Positions 8,274-17,265 of a DNA stretch of 26,883 nucleotides are shown here, one piece after another. Where the stretch lies: the NCBI GenBank assembly GCA_934229335.1, contig CAKQDQ010000022.1, positions 1-26,883 on the forward strand. The letters run 5' to 3'. The notes below the pieces were generated by a model. It saw nothing but the letters and a program-made list of their open reading frames with translations, did no database searches and was not told the origin of the DNA. The position numbers were made by a program, and so were the translations under genes. The stretch's first letter is position 1. Each line of letters opens with the position of its first letter. Source of the stretch: an uncultured Prevotella sp. (GTDB lineage Bacteria > Bacteroidota > Bacteroidia > Bacteroidales > Bacteroidaceae).

Positions 8274-8433
8274 AAACATTCTTGCGCTCCTACGGATGCT
8301 CAGGCACTTCGTGGAATTATCACTGTTAATCTAACATCATCATTAATCTTTCGTAACTACCGCTGAATAGTTACTTTTCGTCCAAACTTTGTTAATTTTT
8401 CCTCGTCTATGCCCATAAATCAGATATTATTGT

Positions 8434-8441
8434 TATATTTG
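8434..8441 (+). promoter_or_regulatory. -7 element of the AEC transporter gene
   Basis: TATATTTG matches TAnnTTTG exactly and lies 19 bases before the ATG at 8461. No convincing TTTG is found at the -33 distance. The predicted leader is only about 12-15 nt. Confidence 0.55.
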
Positions 8442-8460
8442 TGAAAAAACAATAAAGACA

Positions 8461-9372
8461 ATGGAAAATTTGGAAGTGATGGTGATCCTTTTCATCATCG
8501 TGGTATTAGGCTATGTGCTGTGTAAAATGGGATATATGGGCGACAAGTTCGACCAGAAGTTATCGTCGATAGTCATCGATATAGCGGCTCCTGCCCTTAT
8601 CCTCTCTTCTGTGATGGGCGACGAGCAGCCCGACCGCACTCTTATCCTTCCACTCCTCGGCGTAGGATTTATTACCTACATTCTGCTTCTGGTGTTCGGC
8701 TTCTACGTGCCACACCTCATTAGTCGAGACCGTGAGGAGCGGGGCATGATAGGCTTTGCGCTGATGTTTGCAAACGTAGGTTTCATAGGTTACCCTATCG
8801 TAGCCTCTATATTCGGTTCGAAGGCGATATTTTATGCTGCCCTGCTCAATATGCCCAACACGTTCTTCATCTTCACAGCAGGCGTGATGCTCATCAAGGG
8901 CGAGCACAATCTGCGGCAACTCAACCTCAAAGTGTTGTTCGGACCAGGCATGATGGCTGCTTTCATCGCCGCGTTGTTGGTAGCCCTCAACGTCAAGACT
9001 CCCGACATAATAGCCCGCCCTGTCACGATGGTCGGCAACATAACGGTGCCAGCGGCTCTCATGATTATCGGCTCAGCCATGGCTCGTATGCCACTAAAGG
9101 AAATCGTGGGCAGCCCCAAGGTGTATCTCGTATCATTCCTTAGGCTGGCGGTAGTGCCACTGACGATATATTCCCTCTTTAAAGTGTGTGGTGTGAGCGA
9201 TATCGTGAACGATATCAACACCATTGTTATAGCCATGCCTGTGGCATCGTTTGGCACGATGTTCTGCATGAAGTATGGGCGCAATCCCTCGCTCATCACC
9301 GAGGTCACGTTCATTACAACCGTTGGCTCCATCATTACCATACCGCTGATAACGCTGCTGTTCGGACAGTAA
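8461..9372 (+). CDS. AEC-family membrane transporter (auxin efflux carrier-like)
   Basis: This is a 303-aa inner-membrane protein of the AEC/BASS-related permease family, which in bacteria exports or takes up organic acids such as malate or malonate. About ten hydrophobic segments can be read, beginning with VMVILFIIVVLGYVLC and ending with the GSIITIPLITLLFG segment. Typical features are APALILSS in the second segment, the glycine-rich FANVGFIGYPIVASIFG segment, and the repeat-related VPAALMIIGSAMA and MPVASFGTMF segments in the second half. The length is normal for the family. It has its own promoter, and no functional link to the upstream restriction-like genes is evident. The substrate is unknown. 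Confidence 0.88.
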   Translation: MENLEVMVILFIIVVLGYVLCKMGYMGDKFDQKLSSIVIDIAAPALILSSVMGDEQPDRTLILPLLGVGFITYILLLVFGFYVPHLISRDREERGMIGFALMFANVGFIGYPIVASIFGSKAIFYAALLNMPNTFFIFTAGVMLIKGEHNLRQLNLKVLFGPGMMAAFIAALLVALNVKTPDIIARPVTMVGNITVPAALMIIGSAMARMPLKEIVGSPKVYLVSFLRLAVVPLTIYSLFKVCGVSDIVNDINTIVIAMPVASFGTMFCMKYGRNPSLITEVTFITTVGSIITIPLITLLFGQ

Positions 9373-9901
9373 TAGCAGGCAATATATTAGCATTGACGGT
9401 GATTAATGTAAAAAAAAAGTCCGAGGTTGGAAATCTTGGCTCCATGATGAACCATTGTTGTAGAGACGGTAAGAAGGGGGTGTCGTGTGTCATTTCTAAA
9501 GGCATTATTAATAGTTTGTATTGTAGGATTTTTACGATAACGTCAAAGGGAGAAACTCTGTGAGTTTTCAAAAATGCCCTAATGCGCAGTATTAATGGTC
9601 GTATAAACTGTTGGATGTAACAAAAAAACTCACGATTTGCCCCTGATTACTTAGCGAAAGCAGTGAGATTGCGAGATGATTAGATAGAGATAGTAAAGTG
9701 AAAGCGTATGCTTTTGCAAGATAAACGGGCAAAAACGACAAAGCAGGAAATAACTGTAAAATGATAATCTCGTTTTTACGGGTTAATAGGCAATATGACG
9801 TCGTGATGACAGAAATGGGGTAGGGCGAAGGAGAAAAGGAAATATGGTCTTAGGAAGGGTTTTCTGTTTTGACGTGAAGAAATATAAGATAAGTAAAAGT
9901 A
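9373..9901. other. Intergenic stretch with no recognisable gene
   Basis: About 530 bases between the AEC transporter stop and the palindromic repeat. Short open frames occur on both strands, but none has a plausible start context, promoter or recognisable protein. Runs such as A9 near 9410 and scattered A-rich tracts make it look like degenerate spacer. No tRNA, terminator or riboswitch could be identified. Confidence 0.5.
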
Positions 9902-10097
9902 AGTAATATTAAAAAAATAACTTATTCAATTTTTATATTGTTAGAGTAATGTCTTCTTACGCATTTTTTATCTCATCTTGCTGGCTATTTTGTGGCTATT
10001 CATCAGTCACGATGCTCGCATCGCTCCATCTTCATATCCCCAAAATATCTTAGCAATCTAAGGTGAAAACTGCGTAAGTTATTTTTTCAATATTACT
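9902..10097. repeat. Palindromic MITE-like element, copy 1
   Basis: A 196-bp element bounded by 23-bp terminal inverted repeats (9902-9924 and 10075-10097, one mismatch). Inside, TATTTTG (9986-9992) pairs with CAAAATA (10041-10047). Nested within is a small hairpin, CGATGC/GCATCG (10010-10023), beside the core ATTCATCAGTCAC (9998-10010). A second copy lies at 22987-23183. No transposase and no clear target-site duplication is visible. Confidence 0.75.
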
Positions 10098-10144
10098 AAA
10101 GAGGAAAAGAGTAGCCAATGTTTTTCTAAAAATAACGTTATACA

Positions 10145-10176
10145 TTTGCTCAGTCTAAATATTTTTACTATATTTG
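10145..10176 (+). promoter_or_regulatory. Promoter of the second AAA-ATPase gene
   Basis: TTTG (10145-10148), a 20-nt spacer, then TATATTTG (10169-10176): a full match to the Bacteroidota consensus, with a leader of about 65 nt before the ATG at 10248. Confidence 0.8.
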
Positions 10177-10247
10177 CGAAAAAAATAAAAATATGCTGCC
10201 CTTGTAGTGGTGGATAAAGAATAGCGCAATAAAGCAGAAGAATAGAT

Positions 10248-11834
10248 ATGAAATACCCGATAGGCATACAGACCTTTGAGCAAATCGTTAATGGAAATTA
10301 TCTCTATATCGATAAAACCAGTTTAATTTACGATTTGGTTCAGAATGGGAAAATTTACTTTCTGAGTCGTCCGAGACGGTTCGGAAAGTCGTTGCTTGTT
10401 TCCACTTTAAAGTGTTATTTTAATGGAAATAAGGAACTGTTCAAGGGGCTTGCTATTGAGGGGTTAGAAACAGAATGGAAAAAATACCCTGTGTTTCATA
10501 TAGACTTCAACGGAAAAGACTTCACGCGGGAAGGGGAATTAGAGAAAGTCTTAATGGGATTTGTCGAGGAACAAGAGGCAATATACGGTAAATCGCCTTA
10601 TGCGACGACCTTAGGCAGTCGGTTTAGTGCAGTAATAAAGGCTGCTCATGAAAAGACAGGGATGCCTGTGGTAGTGTTGATAGACGAATATGATAAGCCT
10701 TTATTGGACGTGATGGATCTTGAAATGTATGTCACAGTCAATGAAAGCCGTATTACATTGGAAGACTGTAATCGCAACACGCTAAAAGGATTCTACTCAG
10801 TCTTTAAGGAAGCCGATGAACATCTGCAGTTTGTATTGCTGACAGGTGTTACAAAATTCTCGCAGGTTAGTGTGTTTAGCGGCTTTAATCAGCCCGATGA
10901 TATTAGTTTGTCTGCACGATACGATACCTTGCTCGGCATAACCGAGGAAGAACTGCATACGGTCTTCAAAGAACAAATAAAGGAGATGGCTGTGGATTAT
11001 GAACTAACGGAAGACGAGATGAAAGCCAAATTGAAACGTCAGTTTGATGGGTATCATTTCAGTCGTAGGTTAGTTGGCGTGTACAATCCTTTCAGCGTAT
11101 TGCGTGCTTTCAATGAGATGTGGATAGACGACTATTGGTTTAAGACAGGGTCGCCAACCTATCTCGTTCGTCTGTTAGCGCATTGTAATGAGAATTTGAA
11201 CGAAATGACCAATAAGTACTATCCTACGAGCAAGTTCGTGGATTATAGGGCAGATGTAGAAGCACCACTTCCGATGATTTATCAAAGTGGTTATCTCACT
11301 ATCAAGAAGTTTAATCGACTCACGAATTCATATCTCTTGGACTTTCCAAACGATGAGGTTAGAAATGGTTTTGTGACATTGGTTGCTTCAAATTACTTGA
11401 AACCCAAAGAAGAACCAGAGGCGTGGGTCGTGCAGGTGGTAAGAACAATGGAAGAAGGCGACTTGGAACAACTAAAGAAACTCTTCACCTCGTTCCTTGC
11501 AAGTATCCCATATTCACAGCGCCGCAAGGACGATGAGCGTGAGAAAGAACGCTATTTTCAATACACCTTCTATCTCATTCTGCGCATGATAAGTTCCTAC
11601 ACAATATTCGTGGAAAAGGAACAAAGCGAAGGTAGGGTAGACAGTATAGTAGAAACCTCTAAGGATGTATATATCTTCGAGTTCAAACTTGATGGCTCGG
11701 CAGAAGAGGCTATTGCTCAAATAGAGAGAAAGGGGTATGCCCGTGAGTATGAGGCAAGCGAAAAACGAGTACACCGGATAGGCTGTAACTTCTCTTCAAA
11801 GACCGGAACGATAGAAGGCTGGGAAGTAAGATAA
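10248..11834 (+). CDS. AAA-ATPase-like protein with C-terminal PD-(D/E)XK domain (second copy)
   Basis: Same architecture as the gene at 3829-5610 but a diverged member (528 aa). It begins with the family signature PIGIQTFEQIV and YLYIDKTSLI, then RPRRFGKS (41-48, P-loop-like) and VVLIDEYDKP (Walker-B-like, D146-D149). The TGVTKFSQVSVFSG segment is characteristic of the family, and FDGYHFS precedes the C-terminal half. The nuclease-like signature is D465 in GRVDSIV, then E478 and K480 in YIFEFKLD. It stands alone with its own promoter, upstream of purL, which also has its own promoter. The biological role of the family is not established. The intact ATP-binding and nuclease residues suggest it is functional rather than decayed. 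Confidence 0.88.
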   Translation: MKYPIGIQTFEQIVNGNYLYIDKTSLIYDLVQNGKIYFLSRPRRFGKSLLVSTLKCYFNGNKELFKGLAIEGLETEWKKYPVFHIDFNGKDFTREGELEKVLMGFVEEQEAIYGKSPYATTLGSRFSAVIKAAHEKTGMPVVVLIDEYDKPLLDVMDLEMYVTVNESRITLEDCNRNTLKGFYSVFKEADEHLQFVLLTGVTKFSQVSVFSGFNQPDDISLSARYDTLLGITEEELHTVFKEQIKEMAVDYELTEDEMKAKLKRQFDGYHFSRRLVGVYNPFSVLRAFNEMWIDDYWFKTGSPTYLVRLLAHCNENLNEMTNKYYPTSKFVDYRADVEAPLPMIYQSGYLTIKKFNRLTNSYLLDFPNDEVRNGFVTLVASNYLKPKEEPEAWVVQVVRTMEEGDLEQLKKLFTSFLASIPYSQRRKDDEREKERYFQYTFYLILRMISSYTIFVEKEQSEGRVDSIVETSKDVYIFEFKLDGSAEEAIAQIERKGYAREYEASEKRVHRIGCNFSSKTGTIEGWEVR

Positions 11835-11881
11835 GGGAAATAGTATTCAAAGAAAAAAGTGAATGAATATAAGAATATTTC

Positions 11882-11912
11882 TTGCTCCTTTCAGAAAATA
11901 TCCTTAACTTTG
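11882..11912 (+). promoter_or_regulatory. Promoter of purL
   Basis: TTG (11882-11884), a 20-nt spacer, then TAACTTTG (11905-11912), giving a leader of about 60 nt before the ATG at 11977. No purine riboswitch-like fold or obvious operator was seen in the leader. Confidence 0.75.
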
Positions 11913-11976
11913 CACGTAAATACACTTTTCTGAATAAAACTGGAAAGAATAATAATAACCAAAACAACATAAAAAC

Positions 11977-14900
11977 ATGGTTCTTTTCTTCAAGACACCT
12001 TCAGACCACATCATTGCGACTGAGATAAACCATCAGCCCAATGAACAGGAAACTCAGGAATTGTGCTGGCTTTATGGCAATGCCACACTGCTCGACGCAC
12101 AGAGTATTGACGGATATTTCGTTGGTCCACGCCGCGAGATGATAACACCGTGGAGCACAAACGCTGTGGAGATAACGCAGAATATGGCTCTTAAAGGAGT
12201 GTCACGCATTGAGGAATACTTCCCCGTAAGTTCTGCCGACGCTGAGTTCGACCCAATGTTGCAGCGTATGTACAACGGACTGAATCAGGAAATATTCACC
12301 GTGAACATCAAGCCAGAGCCTATCAAGCACGTAGAGAACCTTGAAGAATACAATGAGCAGGAAGGTCTCGCACTGTCAAAGGAAGAGATTGACTACCTGC
12401 ATAAGGTGGAGGGACAACTCGGTCGTCCGCTTACCGACTCAGAGATATTCGGCTTCGCGCAGATTAACTCAGAGCACTGCCGCCACAAGATTTTCGGTGG
12501 CACATTCATCATCGATGGAGAAGAGAAAGAGTCAAGCCTCTTCCAGATGATTAAGAAAACCACTCAGGAGAATCCTAACAAAATTCTCTCTGCTTATAAA
12601 GATAATGTTGCTTTCGCTGCTGGTCCGGAGATTGAGCAGTTCTCACCCGTAGACCACACCAAACCAGACTTTTATGCTATTAAGAAGGTGAAGAGTGTTA
12701 TCTCGCTCAAGGCTGAGACGCACAACTTCCCAACAACGGTAGAGCCGTTTAACGGTGCCGCTACAGGTACGGGCGGTGAGATACGCGACCGTATGGGCGG
12801 TGGTGTAGGCTCATGGCCTATAGCAGGTACAGCGGTGTATATGACCTCTTACCCACGTAAGAACAACGAAGACCACGTGCCAGCAAACAATCCTGCTAAC
12901 ACTCCTGCATGGAGCAACGACAAGGATTGCCAAGCGTGGGAGAAGATAATGCCTGTACGTCAGTGGCTGTATCAGACACCAGAGCAGATACTTATCAAGG
13001 CATCTAACGGTGCGTCAGACTTCGGTAACAAGTTCGGTCAGCCACTTATCTGCGGTTCAGTGCTCACCTTTGAGCATCAGGAGAAGAACGAACAGTATGC
13101 TTACGACAAAGTTATCATGCTTGCAGGTGGCGTAGGCTACGGCATAGAGCGTGACTGCCTGAAGGGCGAACCACAGCCAGGCAACAAGGTAGTCGTTATG
13201 GGTGGTGAGAACTATCGCATCGGTCTCGGTGGCGGTTCAGTGTCATCAGTAGAGACAGGACGCTACTCAAGCGGCATAGAGTTGAACGCTGTGCAGCGTG
13301 CTAACCCTGAGATGCAGAAGAGAACATACAATGTTATCCGCGCATTGGGTGAGGAAGACACCAACCCAGTAGTCTCTATCCACGACCATGGCAGCGCAGG
13401 TCACGTAAACTGTCTGTCAGAACTCGTTGAGGAGTGTGGCGGATTGATACACATGGACAAACTGCCTGTAGGCGATAAGACCCTTTCGGCAAAGGAAATC
13501 ATTGCCAACGAGTCACAGGAGCGCATGGGATTGCTCATTGACGAGAGTGCTATAGAGCACGTACAGCAGATTGCTGACCGTGAGCGTGCACCAATGTACA
13601 CCGTCGGTGAGACAACTGGCGACCACCGCTTTGCCTTTGAACAGGCTGACGGAGTGCGCCCATTCGACCTCGCTGTAGAGCAGATGTTCGGTTCATCACC
13701 TAAAACATACATGGTAGACAAAACCGTGCGTCGTGACTATGACGTAGCAACATACGACCTCTCAGGACTCTCTACCAGCAGCACCCTTAACGAAAAGTTG
13801 GTGGAATACCTAAAGAACGTATTGCAACTGGAGGCTGTTGCTTGTAAGGACTGGTTGACAAACAAGGTAGACCGCTCCGTAACAGGACGCGTAGCACGCC
13901 AGCAGTGTCAGGGCGAACTGCAGTTGCCACTCTCTGACTGTGGCGTTGTAGCACTCGACTATCAGGGTGAGAAGGGTATCGCTACATCACTCGGCCATGC
14001 TCCACAGGCAGCACTGGCAGACCCAGCGGCAGGTAGTGTGCTCTCAGTTGCTGAGGCATTGACCAACCTTGTATGGGCACCAATGGCAGAATGCATGGAC
14101 AGCATCTCGCTTAGTGCTAACTGGATGTGGCCTTGCCGTGCACAGGAAGGCGAAGACGCACGCCTCTATACCGCAGTAAAAGCACTGTCAGACTTCTGCT
14201 GCGAACTGCAAATTAACGTGCCAACAGGTAAGGACTCTCTGTCAATGACACAGAAGTACCACGACGGAAAGAAGATTATCGCACCAGGAACAGTTATCGT
14301 AAGTGCTGGTGGTGAGGTGTCTGACGTACGCAAGGTGGTATCACCTGTAATAAAGAATGTAAAGGCTTCACGCCTGTATCATATAGATTTCTCATTCGAC
14401 GCACTGCAACTCGGTGGCTCTGCCTTTGCTCAGACACAGGGTAAGGTAGGTTCTGACGTTCCAACAGTGAAGAACGCAGAATACTTCCGCGATGCCTTCA
14501 TGGCAGTACAGAAGCTCGTTAACGAGGGACTTGTGCTCGCAGGTCACGATATTTCGGCTGGTGGTCTCATCACAACACTGCTCGAAATGACATTCGCTAA
14601 CACCAAGGGAGGTCTCGCTCTCGACCTCGACAAGATAGAAGCAGACGACATCGTTAAAGTGCTCTTTGCTGAAAACCCAGGTATTGTCATCCAGGTTAGC
14701 GACGCAGACGCACCACGTGTAAAGAAGATTCTGGAGGATGCAGGCGTAGGTTACGCTAAGATAGGTGTGCCACAGGAGGCACGTAAACTCACCATCAAGC
14801 GTCACCAGAGCAACAAGTCAGTGCCTAACGCTGAGATAGCAAACCGTGAACTCTGCTTAGAATTCGACATAGACGAACTGCGTGACGTATGGTACAAGAC

Positions 14901-15807
14901 ATCATATCTGCTCGATCGTCGTCAGAGCTTCAACGGAAAGGCTGCTGAACGTTATGCAAACTACAAGAATATACCGGTAGAGTGGTCACTGAGCGGTGCT
15001 CCTCTCAAGGCAACTCCACGTCCGGAGGGCAAGCGTCCTGTTGCTGCTATCATCCGTGAGAAGGGAACTAACTCTGAGCGCGAGATGGCATACTCATTCT
15101 ATATGGCAGGCTTCGACGTGAAAGACGTAACCATGACCGACCTCATTGCAGGTCGTGAGACACTGGAAGACGTTAACCTCGTAGCCTTCTGCGGTGGCTT
15201 CTCTAACTCAGACGTGCTCGGTTCTGCTAAGGGATGGGCTGGTGCCTTCCTCTATAACCCTAAGGCTAAGGAAGCTATCGACAAGTTCTACGCACGTAAG
15301 GACACACTGTCACTCGGTGTATGTAACGGTTGTCAGTTGATGGTAGAACTCGGATTGCTGAACAATGACCATGCCGTTAACAACGCTAAGGACTATGCTG
15401 AGATGTTGCATAATGACTCACACAAGTTCGAGTCAACCTTCGTTACACTTGCAATACCACAGAACGACACCGTAATGCTCGGCTCATTGAGCGGTCAGAA
15501 GATAGGTGTTTGGGTAGCACATGGTGAAGGTAAGTTTAATCTCCCATTGGCTGAGAGCGAGTATAACGTTGCTGCTAAGTACAACCACAGCGAGTATCCA
15601 GCCAATCCTAATGGCTCTTGCTATGACGTAGCTGCCATAGCGTCAAAGGATGGACGTCACCTCGCAATCATGCCACACCCAGAGCGTACACAGTTCCCAT
15701 GGCAATGTGGTTACTATCCAGAGTCACGTCGTCTCTCAGACGAGGTAACTCCATGGCACGAAGCATTCGTAAACGCTCGCCTGTGGATAGAGAAGCACTC
15801 TAAGTAA
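11977..15807 (+). CDS. purL: Phosphoribosylformylglycinamidine synthase, single-chain form
   Basis: This cytoplasmic enzyme catalyses the ATP- and glutamine-dependent conversion of FGAR to FGAM, step 4 of purine synthesis. The 1276-aa chain carries all the parts that are split into PurS, PurL and PurQ in many bacteria. An N-terminal PurS-like region and linker come first (SEHCRHKIF around residue 167). The first ATP-binding half has KAETHNFPT and GAATGTGGEIRDRMG, and a second AIRS-like half contains LAGHDISAGG. The C-terminal class I glutaminase has nucleophile C1116 in GVCNGCQ and the H1234/E1236 pair in PHPER. It has its own promoter and a strong downstream hairpin, and no other purine gene is adjacent. 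It is intact and ordinary for this phylum. Confidence 0.97.
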   Translation: MVLFFKTPSDHIIATEINHQPNEQETQELCWLYGNATLLDAQSIDGYFVGPRREMITPWSTNAVEITQNMALKGVSRIEEYFPVSSADAEFDPMLQRMYNGLNQEIFTVNIKPEPIKHVENLEEYNEQEGLALSKEEIDYLHKVEGQLGRPLTDSEIFGFAQINSEHCRHKIFGGTFIIDGEEKESSLFQMIKKTTQENPNKILSAYKDNVAFAAGPEIEQFSPVDHTKPDFYAIKKVKSVISLKAETHNFPTTVEPFNGAATGTGGEIRDRMGGGVGSWPIAGTAVYMTSYPRKNNEDHVPANNPANTPAWSNDKDCQAWEKIMPVRQWLYQTPEQILIKASNGASDFGNKFGQPLICGSVLTFEHQEKNEQYAYDKVIMLAGGVGYGIERDCLKGEPQPGNKVVVMGGENYRIGLGGGSVSSVETGRYSSGIELNAVQRANPEMQKRTYNVIRALGEEDTNPVVSIHDHGSAGHVNCLSELVEECGGLIHMDKLPVGDKTLSAKEIIANESQERMGLLIDESAIEHVQQIADRERAPMYTVGETTGDHRFAFEQADGVRPFDLAVEQMFGSSPKTYMVDKTVRRDYDVATYDLSGLSTSSTLNEKLVEYLKNVLQLEAVACKDWLTNKVDRSVTGRVARQQCQGELQLPLSDCGVVALDYQGEKGIATSLGHAPQAALADPAAGSVLSVAEALTNLVWAPMAECMDSISLSANWMWPCRAQEGEDARLYTAVKALSDFCCELQINVPTGKDSLSMTQKYHDGKKIIAPGTVIVSAGGEVSDVRKVVSPVIKNVKASRLYHIDFSFDALQLGGSAFAQTQGKVGSDVPTVKNAEYFRDAFMAVQKLVNEGLVLAGHDISAGGLITTLLEMTFANTKGGLALDLDKIEADDIVKVLFAENPGIVIQVSDADAPRVKKILEDAGVGYAKIGVPQEARKLTIKRHQSNKSVPNAEIANRELCLEFDIDELRDVWYKTSYLLDRRQSFNGKAAERYANYKNIPVEWSLSGAPLKATPRPEGKRPVAAIIREKGTNSEREMAYSFYMAGFDVKDVTMTDLIAGRETLEDVNLVAFCGGFSNSDVLGSAKGWAGAFLYNPKAKEAIDKFYARKDTLSLGVCNGCQLMVELGLLNNDHAVNNAKDYAEMLHNDSHKFESTFVTLAIPQNDTVMLGSLSGQKIGVWVAHGEGKFNLPLAESEYNVAAKYNHSEYPANPNGSCYDVAAIASKDGRHLAIMPHPERTQFPWQCGYYPESRRLSDEVTPWHEAFVNARLWIEKHSK

Positions 15808-15848
15808 GCAAGATAATGGCATTAAAATAGATGCCTAAAGAATACGGA

Positions 15849-15890
15849 AAAAGGTCGTGTTTCGTGATAAATCATGAAATACGACCTTTT
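15849..15890 (+). terminator. Long hairpin terminator after purL
   Basis: AAAAGGTCGT (15849-15858) pairs with ACGACCTTTT (15881-15890). The stem continues inward with TTTCGTGAT pairing with ATCATGAAA (one G-U), for about 19 pairs closing on a two-base loop. It starts some 40 bases after the purL stop. The uridine run is mostly within the right arm. Confidence 0.7.
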
Positions 15891-15971
15891 GATTGTATCA
15901 TGATGATAATGCGTTATCTATCATAATCTTGTCACAGAAGATGCATATGACGAAATAATTGCGGTAATTTT

Positions 15972-16003
15972 TTTGGCTGTCGGTAATTATTTTAGTAACT
16001 TTG
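15972..16003 (+). promoter_or_regulatory. Promoter of the chromate-transporter-family genes
   Basis: TTTG (15972-15975), a 20-nt spacer, then TAACTTTG (15996-16003): a full consensus match. Only six bases separate its last G from the ATG at 16010, so the transcript should have little or no leader. Confidence 0.75.
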
Positions 16004-16009
16004 CAGACT

Positions 16010-16546
16010 ATGAATAAATTACTCTTTCTTACATTCTTTCGTATAGGATTATTCACATTGGGCGGTGGTTACGCCATGATACCGCTTATAGAGGCAGAAG
16101 TCGTAGATAAACGGAAGTGGATAGACAAGGATATGTTTCTTGATTTGATAGCCGTAGCACAGTCATGCCCTGGCGTTTTCGCCATAAACCTCTCTATATT
16201 CATAGGTTATAGGCTTAGAGGTATAACTGGAGCGGCAGTCACAACGTTAGGAACAGCCATGCCGTCATTACTAATCATCTTGACGATAGCGATGTTCTTT
16301 CAGAACTTTCAGGATGTACCTTGGGTAGCGGCAGCCTTTGCTGGCATACGACCAGCGGTAGTTGCCTTAATAGCCGTGCCCACTTGGAACATGGCAAAGA
16401 GTGCGGGCATCAACCTAATGAATTGCTGGATACCTGTAGTATCGGCAATGTTGATATGGCTTCTCGGCGTAAACCCTATATATATCATACTCGCTGCTGG
16501 TTTAGGAGGGTATGTCTACGGGCAGTTTATTAAGCCCAGTGAATAG
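16010..16546 (+). CDS. Chromate transporter family protein, first half-size subunit
   Basis: A 178-aa membrane protein of the short CHR (ChrA) type, in which two half-size proteins encoded side by side replace the long ChrA chain. The signature FRIGLFTLGGGYAMIPLI is at the N terminus, followed by VAQSCPGVFAINLS, the counterpart of the family TPGPxxIN motif, and then four or five more hydrophobic segments. The start at ATG 16010 is chosen because a reading from TTG at 16001 begins inside the -7 promoter element. Together with the next gene it probably forms a heteromeric exporter. Chromate is the family name, but the natural substrate in gut anaerobes is unknown. Confidence 0.88.
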   Translation: MNKLLFLTFFRIGLFTLGGGYAMIPLIEAEVVDKRKWIDKDMFLDLIAVAQSCPGVFAINLSIFIGYRLRGITGAAVTTLGTAMPSLLIILTIAMFFQNFQDVPWVAAAFAGIRPAVVALIAVPTWNMAKSAGINLMNCWIPVVSAMLIWLLGVNPIYIILAAGLGGYVYGQFIKPSE

Positions 16547-16668
16547 GAAATAAGCGTTGATAAAAAACAAAACAGCTCGTAATTGGTGTCGTGTCAGAAT
16601 GTGTTTCTGCATACAGACCGTGACAAAGCAAGTACAGAAAAATACATTACGTACCACAATTTGAATAT

Positions 16669-17244
16669 ATGCTTTTTTTAACTTTATTCTATACGTTCTT
16701 TATAATAGGTGCCTTTGGTTTCGGAGGTGGTTACGGTATGCTGTCGTTAATACAGCATGAGGTAGTCATAAACCATCACTGGATGACGTCAGCGGAGTTT
16801 ACCAACATCGTGGCAATATCGCAAATGACTCCAGGACCTATTGGTATCAACAGTGCAACATATTGCGGTTATACCGCCGTACATCACGCTACAGACAGTA
16901 TGTTGTTAGGAATCCTTGGCAGTATCACAGCAACCTTTGCGCTAATACTGCCGTCTTTCATCCTAATGCTGTTGATAAGCAAGATGTTCTTGAAGTATAT
17001 GAACTCTCAGCCAGTACAAAGCGTATTTACAGGACTACGCCCTGCAGTAGTAGGTCTTCTTGGTGCCGCTACACTTCTACTGTGTAACAGCGAGAACTTC
17101 GATGCTCCGTCACATTCACCGTGGCACTTTTGGATTTCCGTTGTGCTCTTTTTAGCCACCTTTATTGGTGTGAAGATAGTAAAGGTAAATCCTATTCGCA
17201 TGATAGTATATGCGGCATTTGCGGGACTTATATTGTTGTATTAA
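16669..17244 (+). CDS. Chromate transporter family protein, second half-size subunit
   Basis: A 191-aa homologue of the preceding protein, with FIIGAFGFGGGYGMLSLI at the N terminus and the canonical ISQMTPGPIGINSATYCGY motif. About six hydrophobic segments follow, including ITATFALILPSFILMLLI and a C-terminal MIVYAAFAGLILLY. The 122-bp gap from the first gene holds no clear promoter, so the pair is probably one transcript. Half-size CHR proteins are generally encoded as such pairs, and the two are thought to assemble with opposite membrane orientation. The substrate is uncertain. Confidence 0.88.
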   Translation: MLFLTLFYTFFIIGAFGFGGGYGMLSLIQHEVVINHHWMTSAEFTNIVAISQMTPGPIGINSATYCGYTAVHHATDSMLLGILGSITATFALILPSFILMLLISKMFLKYMNSQPVQSVFTGLRPAVVGLLGAATLLLCNSENFDAPSHSPWHFWISVVLFLATFIGVKIVKVNPIRMIVYAAFAGLILLY

Positions 17245-17265
17245 AGATATTATCACCAAGACGAT

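Noticed and set aside
9335..9571. A 78-codon minus-strand open frame and a 125-codon plus-strand one (9186-9563) near the end of the AEC transporter gene
   Set aside because: Both overlap the transporter's coding sequence, lack a promoter and look like chance frames in spacer DNA.
11835..11881. Terminator after the second AAA-ATPase gene
   Set aside because: Only a 5-bp ATTCA/TGAAT stem is visible and no T-run follows at the right place.
13401..14805. Open frames antisense to purL (13401-13721 and 14392-14805)
   Set aside because: They are shadows of a long, well-conserved coding region.
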